Shown in pieces: positions 15,699 to 24,603 of a stretch of 64,000 bases of DNA (the first letter of the stretch is position 1; every line of letters begins with the position of its first letter). The position numbers and the translations under genes were made by a program. Below the pieces are notes generated by a model, which saw only the letters and a program-made list of their open reading frames with translations, was not told the origin of the DNA and did not search any database. Source of the stretch: Leifsonia sp. Root4 (GTDB lineage: Bacteria > Actinomycetota > Actinomycetes > Actinomycetales > Microbacteriaceae); contig NZ_LMDN01000002.1 in assembly GCF_001425085.1 (NCBI RefSeq), forward strand, positions 707,796-771,795, in the 5' to 3' direction.

Positions 15699-16778
15699 TC
15701 AGGCGAACGTCGCGTCATGCGCGGGTACGTCGCTGCTCGTTTCGGGCGATTCAGCGAGCGAGACGCTCGGCGCGGTCAGAACCACCGTTTCGGCCGGAAG
15801 GTGGGCTTCGGTGAGCACATCGTGTCGTGGGACTGCGCCGTAGAGAAGCAGCTTCGAGCGCTCGAGATTATCTTCAATCAAGATTCGGTTCATCTTGAGC
15901 AGCTCCGCAATGACGCCGAGCGCGTACGACAACAATGCGCCGATGAGCAACGCCACGCCAAGCAGCAACGATTGCAAATGCTGGCCCGCGCTGCCGTCCG
16001 CCAGCATGAGCAATACCAAGTAGCGCACGAATGGGATGAGTGCACCGATAAGCATGACCGTTCCAATGCCAGCAAAAAGCACAAACGGCTTGAACATCAA
16101 GTAGCTGCGAGTGATTGCCTGTGCCGACCTGAGAACGTGCTGACCGGTCGACTTAAAGAGACGTGATTCACGCGTCTTCGCGTTGGTCTCGATCGGAACG
16201 CTGACGATCTTGAGACGCTTGTGCCCAGCCTGAATGATCGTTTCCATGCAATAGCTGAACTGTGTCAGAACGTTCAAGCGCATGAGTGATGAACGCGAGT
16301 AGGCCCGAAAGCCACTAGCCGCATCCGGCAAGTTCGTGCTCGCCGCAAAATTGACCACGCTGCTGCCGACACGCTGAAGAAGTTTCTTGAACGGAGAGAA
16401 GTGCGCGATCGTGCTCGTCTGGCGGTCGCCAATGACGATTTCGGCTTCACCACGCAAAATCGGGAGCACCAGATCAGCGATCCGACTCTGCGGATACTGA
16501 TTGTCGCCGTCCGTGTTGACCACGATGTCAGCACCGTGGGTGAGCGCGTAGTGCACACCGTCGGCGAATGATCGCGCCAAGCCCATGTTGCGCACATGCG
16601 TCACAAAATGCGTCACACCGTGGGCGCGAGCGACCTCAATCGTTCGATCAGACGACCCATCGTCGATGATAAGAATCTCGATTTCATCGACGCCGGGAAT
16701 GTGCTCCGGAATTGATTCAAGGACTGCCGCGATCGTTCCTTCCTCGTTCAAACAAGGAATCTGGACGAACACCTTCAT
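15699..16778 (-). CDS. GT2 polyprenol-phosphate glycosyltransferase with two C-terminal helices
   Basis: Resembles dolichol/undecaprenol-phosphate sugar synthases (DPM1/ArnC/GtrB group), which charge the lipid carrier with one sugar. Motifs: VFVQIPCLNEEGTIAAVL, IEILIIDDGSSDRT, NTDGDNQYP (metal-binding) and DAASGFRAYSR. The C-terminal half has two membrane helices (PFVLFAGIGTVMLIGALIPF and SLLLGVALLIGALLSYALGV) plus a hydrophilic tail. ATG at 16778 (MKVFVQI) follows GGGGGCAGT. A longer frame to 17249 is rejected because it has no ribosome site and overlaps the divergent kinase gene. The charged lipid could feed the GT-C enzyme at 20290. Confidence 0.88.
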   Translation of the reverse strand: MKVFVQIPCLNEEGTIAAVLESIPEHIPGVDEIEILIIDDGSSDRTIEVARAHGVTHFVTHVRNMGLARSFADGVHYALTHGADIVVNTDGDNQYPQSRIADLVLPILRGEAEIVIGDRQTSTIAHFSPFKKLLQRVGSSVVNFAASTNLPDAASGFRAYSRSSLMRLNVLTQFSYCMETIIQAGHKRLKIVSVPIETNAKTRESRLFKSTGQHVLRSAQAITRSYLMFKPFVLFAGIGTVMLIGALIPFVRYLVLLMLADGSAGQHLQSLLLGVALLIGALLSYALGVIAELLKMNRILIEDNLERSKLLLYGAVPRHDVLTEAHLPAETVVLTAPSVSLAESPETSSDVPAHDATFA

Positions 16779-16970
16779 ACTGCCCCCATGATCACGTATC
16801 AACCAGCTCGGCCGATGCCATGGCCCTATGAAGGATATACTGGAAAAGGAATGAAGCGTGATCTGCTGTTCACCTCCACGCCATCTCACGGCCACTCGCC
16901 GTGCATCGACGTATACGACACCGTCGGCTTTCGCCGCCGGTTGCCGAGTGTGATCAAGAGGTAAAGCAGA
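16779..16970. other. Divergent intergenic region
   Basis: 192 bases between the minus-strand GT2 and the plus-strand kinase gene. It should carry both promoters; no clear -10/-35 pair could be assigned. Confidence 0.5.
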
Positions 16971-18017
16971 ATGATGACGAGTTACAACCTGTACGGGCAT
17001 CTTCTGGTGCGACTCGATACCGACCACAAGGGCTACCGCAAGTATTTCGACAACGAGTACGCACGCATTTCTCGCTCTGAGGCCGCCGGCGAAGATGCCT
17101 CGCGAATCACCGTGGCGATCGTTTCCGAGTTGCCGGCGGCTGAGCCCGGTGACATCCGCCGTGTCGTCCGGTTCAAGAAGCTCTTCACATTCCAATATGT
17201 CGTGCGTGGACTCGAATCCCGCGATGTCACCATCTACTTCAAGAGGCACTGGGTCGACCGTGTCTACATGAATGCGATCGGCGTATACCTTCAGGCGCAG
17301 GTCCTCGAGCCGTTGATGTACTTCAAGCTTCTACAGGAGAACATCCTCTTCATGCACGCTGGCGGGGTGACCAAAGATGACATGGGCATCCTTCTTCCTG
17401 CATATGGAGGAACAGGCAAGACGACCCTCAGCATGGCGTTGCTGAACCAGGGCCACAAATTGTTGGGAGACGACCTGCTCCTGGTCGACGTGGCAAGCGG
17501 GATTGTGCACCCGTACCCGCGCCCCCTGCACATTTTCACCTACAACGTTCGTAATCTGCGCGGCGCGAAGATCCCATTCAAGTACACCTTTGCGGTCTAT
17601 TTCAAGAATGTGCTGCGCTACCCGCTTGAGCGAATACTCCGCACCGAGTTCCTCATCTCCACGCGCATCCATGCCGACGAGTTGTTCGAGGGCGACATCT
17701 TTGGCACGTCCTCCCCATATGGTGCGATTGCATTCCTTCGCAAGCAGGGCCCGGCAGCTGAAATCGTCGAAATCACTCAGAGCAACGTCGATGAGATCGC
17801 CGATGGAATTGCGGAGTCCGCGGACCTCAACGACAGCCTGAACGAGTTGCTGCAGGGCGAACCGGCCCTCTGGTCAGAAGCACAGCGACTTGAGCACGAG
17901 ACGATCGTGGCATTGTTGAGGTCCCGAGGCGTCATCGCCTACGTGAACACGCGGGCAATGGATCTCGACAATCTTGAGAACTTCAGCGAAACCATCCTTC
18001 CCGTCGCTCAGGCGTAA
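16971..18017 (+). CDS. HPr kinase/phosphorylase-like P-loop kinase in a polysaccharide locus
   Basis: A 348-residue protein whose central region aligns by eye with the catalytic core of HPr kinase/phosphorylase. A conserved His sits in LFMHAGGV (His129), then the P-loop AYGGTGKTTLS (Lys150) and GHKLLGDDLLLVD (Asp167/168, metal-binding), matching HprK's LHGV / GxxGxGKS / GHRLVADD order. No HPr-binding C-terminal signature and no PTS genes are nearby, so HPr is an unlikely substrate. HprK-like kinases occur in polysaccharide and peptide-modification loci; phosphorylation of a sugar, lipid or protein here is inference. ATG at 16971 or 16974; AGAGG lies about 9 bases before. The GT4 gene follows after 16 bases, so it heads a four-gene operon. 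Confidence 0.8.
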   Translation: MMTSYNLYGHLLVRLDTDHKGYRKYFDNEYARISRSEAAGEDASRITVAIVSELPAAEPGDIRRVVRFKKLFTFQYVVRGLESRDVTIYFKRHWVDRVYMNAIGVYLQAQVLEPLMYFKLLQENILFMHAGGVTKDDMGILLPAYGGTGKTTLSMALLNQGHKLLGDDLLLVDVASGIVHPYPRPLHIFTYNVRNLRGAKIPFKYTFAVYFKNVLRYPLERILRTEFLISTRIHADELFEGDIFGTSSPYGAIAFLRKQGPAAEIVEITQSNVDEIADGIAESADLNDSLNELLQGEPALWSEAQRLEHETIVALLRSRGVIAYVNTRAMDLDNLENFSETILPVAQA

Positions 18018-18033
18018 CGGGCATCGCTCTCTC

Positions 18034-19311
18034 ATGCCGAAGGCTGAACGCGAACGAGTGCTTGTGCTCGCATCGACGTTTCCCGCGAGCGCTGACGACC
18101 CCGTTCCTGCGTTCGTTCGTGATCAAGTCGTAGCACTCGCTCTGCAGCATCCCGAACTTGACTTCGATGTGCTTGCGCCTCACGACCAACGATCACAAAC
18201 GGCCAGCCTTTCGATCAAGCCTCACTACAGCGAGCACCGGTTCCACTATTTCTGGCCCCGGCGCGCAGAGCGCTTGACCGGTCGAGGCATCATGCCCGCC
18301 CTCCGGAAGAACCCGTTTCTGTACGGGGTCATTCCGTTTCTCTTTTTTGGCGAGTTCATCGCGACGCTTCGCCTGGTTCGTCGCATCCGTCCCACAATGA
18401 TCTATGCCCACTGGTTCACGCCGCAGGCGATTGTGGCGTCGTGGGTGTCTCGGCTGACCGGCGTTCCTTTCGTATTCACGACCCATGCATCTGATGTGGA
18501 TGTGTGGCGCCGCATTCCGTTGTTCGGCCCGCGGATCGTACGCGGCGTGAGTGCACAGGCCCGCGCGATCACAGCGGTCAGCAGTCGGTCGCGGTCGAAA
18601 TTGACGAGCTTTCTGGCAGCGGATGACGCCCAGGCCACGGTGGACGTGATCCCGATGGGTGTGGACATTCCTGCTGTCTCACCTGACCACACCGTGCGCA
18701 CCCAGATTCGCACCCGTCTCGGCTTGGACGGCAAAGTCGTCTATCTTTTCATCGGCCGTCTGGTTGAGAAGAAGGGGATTCATTTCTTACTCGAAGCCCT
18801 CAAGCTCGCTGACACCGCCCTCACCGACTGGACGCTCGTTGTCGCCGGCGACGGCCCTCTCCGCAGCGAAGTACAGGCTGCCGTTGCTGCGCTCGGGCTG
18901 AGCGACCGCGTGATGTTCCCGGGCTATGTGACCGGCGAGACCAAGGACGAGTACTTGCGTTCCGCCGATGTCCTGGTCGTCCCTTCCATCATCGCCACCG
19001 ATGGCGACGCCGAAGGATTGCCGGTCGCGCTTCTCGAAGGCCTTGCCTACGGACTGCTCTGCGTCGCTACCGACGAGAGTGGTGCCGACGACATCCTGAC
19101 CGACGGAGTCGACGGCTACCTCTGCCCGCAGAAAGACGCCGTGGCGCTTGCCGCCAAACTACGCACAGTCGATGCACTCGGCCCGGATGCACGTGCTGAG
19201 GTCTCTGCCCGGGCCTCGCGCCTTGCCCATAACTACAGCTGGGACGTGATTGTCGAACGTCACTACGACACTCTGATCGCGCCACTTCTTTCGGGAGGCA
19301 CCAGAGCATGA
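18034..19311 (+). CDS. Glycosyltransferase family 4
   Basis: Retaining GT-B enzyme of 425 residues. The N-terminal acceptor domain begins ERVLVLASTFPASADDPVPAF and contains IYAHWFTPQAIVA and THASDVDVWRR. The C-terminal nucleotide-sugar domain has VYLFIGRLVEKKGIHFLLEA, the AGDGP loop and the catalytic EGLPVALLEGLAYG (E-x7-E motif with the donor-binding first Glu). ATG at 18034 is the first reasonable start after the kinase stop at 18017. The 3' end overlaps the next gene by four bases (ATGA), so the four genes 16971-22113 read as one operon. Sugar specificity cannot be told. Confidence 0.93.
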   Translation: MPKAERERVLVLASTFPASADDPVPAFVRDQVVALALQHPELDFDVLAPHDQRSQTASLSIKPHYSEHRFHYFWPRRAERLTGRGIMPALRKNPFLYGVIPFLFFGEFIATLRLVRRIRPTMIYAHWFTPQAIVASWVSRLTGVPFVFTTHASDVDVWRRIPLFGPRIVRGVSAQARAITAVSSRSRSKLTSFLAADDAQATVDVIPMGVDIPAVSPDHTVRTQIRTRLGLDGKVVYLFIGRLVEKKGIHFLLEALKLADTALTDWTLVVAGDGPLRSEVQAAVAALGLSDRVMFPGYVTGETKDEYLRSADVLVVPSIIATDGDAEGLPVALLEGLAYGLLCVATDESGADDILTDGVDGYLCPQKDAVALAAKLRTVDALGPDARAEVSARASRLAHNYSWDVIVERHYDTLIAPLLSGGTRA

Positions 19312-20297
19312 AGAAGCGCCCCACGCTCGCACAGCTGATACAGCTGCTGTTCGGCCTCGCCGTCGTCTTGTTCATCTCGATCTATCTTGCGAAGATCGAG
19401 TGGTCACAGCTCGAGAGTCTGCAGCTCGCCTGGCTGCCGTTCACCGCGGCAGTGCTGATTGCGCTCGGTTATCGCTACTGGGGTGCCCTAATATGGTTGT
19501 TCATTCTTGAGCGACTGGGGGCGGACTCCATCCGTCGCAACTTCGTCGAGCTGAGTCAGATCTATGCGAAAGCCTGGCTGGGTCGCTATCTCCTGGGCGC
19601 CGGAACCTGGATCCTCGGCAAGATGTACTTCGCGTCGAAACACGGAATCGGCAAGGGAAAGCTTGCGGTCAGTGGCGTGCTCGAGGCCGTCTTGCAGCTC
19701 ATTGCCACCCTCATCGTGGGTCTCGGGCTCCTGCTGCTCGACCCACGTCTCAGCGCTGGCGGCAGCGCGATCGGCACCATTTCTGCCATCGCTCTCGCGG
19801 TGTGTGTGGTGGCCCTAGTGCCGCCGGTGTTCCGATTCGGAATCAGACTTCTTTACCGCATCCTTCGTCGAAAAATCGATCCCCGAGACCTGCCCGGGTG
19901 GGAGGCAATCGTCTTCGGCGGCCTTCTCTACATCGCCGGGACATTGATCACCGGAGTGTCGTACTTTCTCGTCGCCCAGGCGGTCTACGCCCCCCTGGGC
20001 TGGGGCGATCTGCTCTTCGTGGTCGGCGCCTGCAGCATCGCGTCGGCAGTCAGCTTGCTCGCCGTTTTCGCGCCCGGTGGCATCGGTGTGCGCGAGGGCG
20101 TGCAAGTTCTTTTCTTCTCAGCCATCATGCCCGTCGAGATTGCAGTCATCCTGTCGGTTCTCACTCGGTTGTGGAGCCTTCTCGTCGACGGGCTCTTTTA
20201 CCTGATCGCCTCCGCGATTCGTCAGCGTCAGATCTCCACGCGCAAGCGTTCGCTCTCCCTCCCACGCACAAGAATGGACCCGCAAAGTAATGAGTGA
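19308..20297 (+). CDS. Membrane protein of the lysylphosphatidylglycerol-synthase TM (YbhN/AglD) family
   Basis: Integral membrane protein of 329 residues with about eight helices. The family signature is visible in the central and C-terminal parts: WLGRYLLGAGTWILGKMYFASKHGIGKGKLAVSGVLE (re-entrant region) and FAPGGIGVREGV near residue 262, the strongest family mark. Members are proposed flippases or lipid-linked-sugar handling proteins; no catalytic LPG-synthase domain is fused here. It starts inside the stop of the GT4 gene (ATGA) and its end overlaps the next gene by eight bases, so it is coupled to both. Likely role: moving a lipid-linked intermediate for the GT-C enzyme downstream (inference). 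Confidence 0.85.
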   Translation: MKKRPTLAQLIQLLFGLAVVLFISIYLAKIEWSQLESLQLAWLPFTAAVLIALGYRYWGALIWLFILERLGADSIRRNFVELSQIYAKAWLGRYLLGAGTWILGKMYFASKHGIGKGKLAVSGVLEAVLQLIATLIVGLGLLLLDPRLSAGGSAIGTISAIALAVCVVALVPPVFRFGIRLLYRILRRKIDPRDLPGWEAIVFGGLLYIAGTLITGVSYFLVAQAVYAPLGWGDLLFVVGACSIASAVSLLAVFAPGGIGVREGVQVLFFSAIMPVEIAVILSVLTRLWSLLVDGLFYLIASAIRQRQISTRKRSLSLPRTRMDPQSNE

Positions 20298-22113
20298 CTT
20301 GGGTGAGCGAGCAAAGGCGCTACTACTCTCACCTCGGCTTCAGGCTGGGATTCTGTGGGCGACGTATGTCGTCGGGGTCGTGTTTCTCTTTGTGTGCGCC
20401 TACGCGTTCCGCTTCTCCCTCAACAACATCGACGGGATCTCGTACATCTCGATTGCCGAACAATACGCGGCAGGCCAATTCGACATTGCGGTGAACGCTT
20501 ACTGGTCGCCGATGATCAGCTGGCTCCTCGCTCCGCTTCTCGCGAGTGGCCTGAACGGCCCTCAATCATTCATGCTCATCAACGCGCTGTCCGCATCGAT
20601 CGGAGTCGGCGTCGGAAGTTGGTACCTCTGGAAACGAACCAACCGACACTTCTGGGCGACATTTCTGTTTCTCGCGACCTCAGTGGTCTTCTTCAGCGGT
20701 AGCTCGTTCATACTCACTCCCGACTCCCTGGTGGCGGTCTGGGTGATCGTGTTCCTTGTCACACTCAGCTGGCTCGATGACATCCTCGATTCACCAGAAG
20801 TTTCAACCCGACGCCTCTGGGCCTGTGGCGCGGTTCTGGGAATCGTCGGCGCCCTCGGATATTTCATCAAGCTGTTTATCGTGCCGCTCCTTGTTGCCAC
20901 GCTGATCGTTTGGTTCGTGATCAGGCTGGTCACTGCACGAAAGGGAACCTTCTGGGACCGTGCCCGCTCAACAACGCTGGTTCTCGTCTCATCTGTCGTG
21001 ATCGCCGCGGTCGTCTGCGCCCCGTGGGTACTTGCGTTGAGCCTGAAATACGATGAACCCACGATCGGCACTTCGTTCTCAGTGAACATCAATAAGAAGT
21101 TTGATCCGAATGCCAATTCAGACCAGGTCACGCCTTTGGAACTTGAAGCGCCACCCAACGAGCATGCTGTTTCCTCGGGGGAAGACCGGTTGCCGCCGGC
21201 AGGCAAATCGAGTGGGGCTACGATTTCAACTGAGTCCGCCGACCCAGGGAGTGCCGACAAGGCCGATTCCGAAATCAGTGTGCTGTCCCGGGCGAAGTAC
21301 TACGTCAAAGAACGACTTGCTGCATTCCCTCATTACGTGACGAAGATCGGCACAATCGCACCGTTCGCATTTGCCACGCTCATCGTCTTTGCGCTTCTCC
21401 TGCTTTTCGGATTCATCAACTACCGCAAGAACCGCTACGCGAGCTTGGCTGCGCTGATCGGCGGGGTCTACTTCGTCGGCTACGCGGCGATCACGAGCGC
21501 CTCCAGCGGCGGAGGCAATACTCGCTATTATTGGCCTGTCTTCCTCCTCACGGTGATGATGGTCTCGCTCTCAGTCCCTCGGATGTGGGCATCGCTTGTG
21601 TCGCGCCGCGCCGGGGCCGCAAAACTCACCGCTTTTGTTCTAATCATCGCGTTGCTCCCAGCAGCCGCATTCTGGCAACACGGACTGGGTCGGTCTGCAC
21701 CGTTTGCAGTCTCGGCGGGCTCAGTCGGGGTCAAATCTCTGCTCCGAGATGGCGGCGTGCCACCCATTGAGCAGACGTTTGCCGAGGCGAAACTCTCCAC
21801 GCACATACCCCCGGGAAGCAAGATTGTCGGCAGCAACTACCGAACCTCACTGAAGTTTGCCTATTTTCTGGATGCTCAGATCTACGGCAATGCGGGGGAC
21901 AATTTTGACATTTCCGATCGGGCCGTGCACGAACTCTTGAGCGCGAACAACATTGACTTCTATCTAGATTTCACCCCGTTGGCATCAAACTCACCGGACT
22001 TCGGCCAGTTGGGTTCCGTCATCGCAAGGTATGTCGCAAAACTTCCTTGTGCCGATGTCAAGGGCGCGCCACCCCGCCAGTGCGTCATCACCGTTGTCGA
22101 GGTCGGCAACTGA
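20290..22113 (+). CDS. GT-C (GT39-like) polytopic glycosyltransferase
   Basis: Large membrane protein of 607 residues with about eleven helices. The first extracytoplasmic loop holds NNIDGISYISIAEQYAAGQF, where the Asp corresponds to the acidic residue used by GT-C enzymes, followed by WSPMISWLLAPLLA. A long hydrophilic loop (about 255-335) lies between helix blocks, and a soluble C-terminal domain (about 475-607) holds IPPGSKIVGSNYRTSLKFAYF. GT-C enzymes use polyprenol-phosphate sugars on the outer face, which fits the polyprenol-phosphate glycosyltransferase at 15699-16778. It is the last gene of the operon beginning with the kinase. The donor and acceptor are unknown. Confidence 0.8.
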   Translation: MSDLGERAKALLLSPRLQAGILWATYVVGVVFLFVCAYAFRFSLNNIDGISYISIAEQYAAGQFDIAVNAYWSPMISWLLAPLLASGLNGPQSFMLINALSASIGVGVGSWYLWKRTNRHFWATFLFLATSVVFFSGSSFILTPDSLVAVWVIVFLVTLSWLDDILDSPEVSTRRLWACGAVLGIVGALGYFIKLFIVPLLVATLIVWFVIRLVTARKGTFWDRARSTTLVLVSSVVIAAVVCAPWVLALSLKYDEPTIGTSFSVNINKKFDPNANSDQVTPLELEAPPNEHAVSSGEDRLPPAGKSSGATISTESADPGSADKADSEISVLSRAKYYVKERLAAFPHYVTKIGTIAPFAFATLIVFALLLLFGFINYRKNRYASLAALIGGVYFVGYAAITSASSGGGNTRYYWPVFLLTVMMVSLSVPRMWASLVSRRAGAAKLTAFVLIIALLPAAAFWQHGLGRSAPFAVSAGSVGVKSLLRDGGVPPIEQTFAEAKLSTHIPPGSKIVGSNYRTSLKFAYFLDAQIYGNAGDNFDISDRAVHELLSANNIDFYLDFTPLASNSPDFGQLGSVIARYVAKLPCADVKGAPPRQCVITVVEVGN

Positions 22114-22115
22114 TT

Positions 22116-22139
22116 CGTAGCCGTTCAAGCGAGGCTACG
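22116..22139. terminator. Possible bidirectional hairpin between convergent genes
   Basis: Stem CGTAGCC (22116-22122) / GGCTACG (22133-22139), 10-base loop, no T-run. It sits in the 43-base gap between the GT-C gene and the convergent flippase gene. Confidence 0.4.
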
Positions 22140-22156
22140 GCGGTAGAACGCAGCGC

Positions 22157-23464
22157 CTAACGCTTTCGAAGTCGTGCGGGCACCAATCGGAGCGCGGCAT
22201 CTCTCGCATGCGCGAAGTCGCTCTTGCGAAAACGAACGAACTCACGGGCCGGCACGTCGAAGTATAAGTGAAGCATGAGAATGTTCGTGTACCCGGCCAC
22301 GATGTTGCCGATGATCGTGGCTACCGCGGCACCGTAGGCACCCCAGAGTGGAACAAGTACGAACAACAATGCAATGTTGATGGCTGCAGCGATGAGCATC
22401 GAGATGCTTCGCAGGATCGGCTTGCCGCGCGCATTCAGGCCAGCGCCGGCGATAGAACCCGGGTTTCCCACCACGATCGCAAACAGCAGGAGCAACGTGA
22501 TCGGCACTGCTTCGGCAAAGTCGGTGCCGAAGAGCCACGGCAAAGCAACCGTGCTGACGGCGCCAACGCCAAGCGCGCACCCCGCCGTCACAATCGTCGA
22601 GATCCGCGAGGCCCTGGTCAGTCGCTCGGGCTGACTGTCGACGGATTCTGCCGCGAATACGACCTCTCGGACTGACCTGTTGAAGACTAAAATGATCTCC
22701 GCGACTGTCACAGCAACCGCATAGATTCCGAGCGTGCGGGCATCGGAGAGCGGCAGGATCAACAACTGATCCACGCGAGAGAGCAGAACGCCGGCGACGC
22801 TGCCGATCCAGAGACCGAGGCCGAACCGTAAGAGGCGCGGCTGGCCCGTCAGTGCGTTGCCCGGATGCCTCGTACCAAGAAGTTTAACGTAGACGATTCC
22901 GCCCACAACCGAGCTGCCAGCGATCACGATGGTTCCGCTTAATGGGGTTATAGCCCCAAAAGCCCAGAGCGCGAGAATCGTCGCCAGCCGAAGCGCCGCA
23001 GTCACCAGTCGCTCGGACGCGATGAGGCGCCATTCTTGGAGCCCAGCAGCGTACCCACGGATGCCGCCAACTAGCAACGCTGGAACGATAGCAAGTGCAG
23101 CCAAGGAAATCAGCTGGCGAAGCTCGTTGTTTCCTGCGCTCAGCAGATTGGCTGCGGCAATGACCGCGACCGTGGCTGTCAGTCCAGAGACCAAGAGAAT
23201 CGCCAACCCGCGAAGGAGAATCGTGCGACCTCTTCCGATGCCCCGGGCGATGTGGTAAGTGATTGCTTCGGGCGCCCCCATGGTCACGGCACCGATAGCA
23301 AGCAGGAATGGTGCTGTGGCCGCAGCCAGTTCACCGCGCCCAGCAACACCCAAACTCTGAGCGAAAATCGGGGCGGTAACGAGTCCGACTACGACTGGCG
23401 CCAGATTTCCTAGGGTAGAGGTGGCGACGAATCGGCCGAGACCACTGGGCTCTTTCGTTGTCAT
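22157..23464 (-). CDS. Wzx-like polysaccharide flippase (MOP superfamily)
   Basis: Integral membrane protein of 435 residues with about 12 helices, predicted to flip lipid-linked repeat units to the outer face. The N-terminus (FVATSTLGNLAPVVVGLVTAPIFAQSLGVAGRGELA) is the usual MOP helix-1 and loop. Later helices carry FGLGLWIGSVAGVLLSRVDQLLILPL and the family-typical LVPLWGAYGAAVATIIG. The ATG at 23464 overlaps the GT4 stop (ATGA). It is the last gene of a five-gene minus-strand operon (27763-22157) that also encodes a polymerase-like protein, so this operon looks like the export core of a Wzx/Wzy-type pathway. Confidence 0.88.
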   Translation of the reverse strand: MTTKEPSGLGRFVATSTLGNLAPVVVGLVTAPIFAQSLGVAGRGELAAATAPFLLAIGAVTMGAPEAITYHIARGIGRGRTILLRGLAILLVSGLTATVAVIAAANLLSAGNNELRQLISLAALAIVPALLVGGIRGYAAGLQEWRLIASERLVTAALRLATILALWAFGAITPLSGTIVIAGSSVVGGIVYVKLLGTRHPGNALTGQPRLLRFGLGLWIGSVAGVLLSRVDQLLILPLSDARTLGIYAVAVTVAEIILVFNRSVREVVFAAESVDSQPERLTRASRISTIVTAGCALGVGAVSTVALPWLFGTDFAEAVPITLLLLFAIVVGNPGSIAGAGLNARGKPILRSISMLIAAAINIALLFVLVPLWGAYGAAVATIIGNIVAGYTNILMLHLYFDVPAREFVRFRKSDFAHARDAALRLVPARLRKR

Positions 23465-24603
23465 CGCGCAATCGTCGCCAGGTCATAAATCTCTTCGAGA
23501 CTGGCAGTCTGCTTGAGCACATCAAAGTCGGTGCGAACGCGGGCCTCGCCGCGGCGCCCCAGCTCCGATGCGAGACTCGGGTTGGAAAGAAGCCTTACGA
23601 GATTGTTGGCCAAACCGCGCGCATCGCCCTCTGCACTCAACAGACCGGTGACACCATCTAGAACCGCTTCTGGCACGCCACCATGTTGGCTCGACACCAC
23701 CGGGAGACCGGCCGCAGCTGCCTCCAGGAAGACCATGCCGAAGCCCTCGGCATCGCCCGAGGGAGCAGTCCGCGATGGCCCGGCGAAGACACGCGAGTTC
23801 CGCAGTGTCTCAAGAACTTTCTCGGGGGGCTGACTGCCGAAGAAGGTCGCATCGATCTGTAGCAGCGAAGCGCGCTGCTCAAGAAACGAACGCAGCGCTC
23901 CGTTGCCGATGATGGCGATTCTCGGCGTCTTTGGCAGCTCTGCCTGGGCAAGCGCTACGGCATCCAGCAGCACTCCAACGCCCTTCTTCTCAACGAGACG
24001 ACCCACGAAGACAACATCCCATTCCGGCTCGGCACGTGGGCGAGCATCGGGAGCACTCACCGGGATACCGATGTGATGCACGACGACCTTTGCTGGGTCC
24101 GCGCCCAGATTGTGGATGACAGCATCACGAATGAACTCCGACACCGCAATGATCGTACTTGCGTATCGAAAAGCTTGGGCAAGACGGCGGCGATAGCGCC
24201 AACCGTTGAATCCCGTGAGCAGCCCCGACGTTGTGACGTCATAGCCGTGAACCGTCACAATCAGCGGAAGCCGAAGTCGGCGCGCAGTCGGCGTGATCGT
24301 CACCGCATCCGGTCCGAAATGTGCATGGATCAGTGACGCATCCACCTCTCGAATGGCGCGGTTCAGCCGCGCGCTTCGGCGAGTAAGCCTAAACATCTTT
24401 CGCCACGCACGTTCCGCGCGACCTGCCCCGTAAATCACGGTATCCTCAGCGCGGAGCAATGGTGATTGGACGCGTTTGGCCCCGACGAGCTGCGGCGTCC
24501 ATTGCCTCATCGAGTCGATCTGGTTGCGGATGAACGTCTCCGAACCCGGAAGCACCGAATTCCGCCAGACGATGACACGTCGCGAACGAATGCGTTCAGC
24601 CAA
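23461..24603 (-). CDS. Glycosyltransferase family 4
   Basis: GT-B enzyme of 380 residues. The N-domain starts RVIVWRNSVLPGSETFIRNQ, a pattern of polysaccharide GT4 enzymes, and contains LIHAHFGPDAV and VTVHGYDVTTSG. The C-domain has DVVFVGRLVEKKGVGVLLDA, a GNGALRSFLE loop and SGDAEGFGMVFLEAAAAGLPV with the E-x7-E motif. A TTG start at 24603 is chosen because AGGAG lies 7 bases upstream and no ATG/GTG fits; the frame from 24810 would overlap the ligase gene by 200 bases. It overlaps the upstream gene by eight bases and the next by four, so translation is coupled. Confidence 0.9.
   Translation of the reverse strand: MAERIRSRRVIVWRNSVLPGSETFIRNQIDSMRQWTPQLVGAKRVQSPLLRAEDTVIYGAGRAERAWRKMFRLTRRSARLNRAIREVDASLIHAHFGPDAVTITPTARRLRLPLIVTVHGYDVTTSGLLTGFNGWRYRRRLAQAFRYASTIIAVSEFIRDAVIHNLGADPAKVVVHHIGIPVSAPDARPRAEPEWDVVFVGRLVEKKGVGVLLDAVALAQAELPKTPRIAIIGNGALRSFLEQRASLLQIDATFFGSQPPEKVLETLRNSRVFAGPSRTAPSGDAEGFGMVFLEAAAAGLPVVSSQHGGVPEAVLDGVTGLLSAEGDARGLANNLVRLLSNPSLASELGRRGEARVRTDFDVLKQTASLEEIYDLATIAR

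Noticed and set aside
16971-18017. Lasso-peptide or similar RiPP system around the HprK-like kinase
   Set aside because: HprK-like kinases occur in some lasso clusters, but no precursor peptide, B1/B2 protease or asparagine-synthetase-like cyclase is present; the neighbours are all glycan genes.
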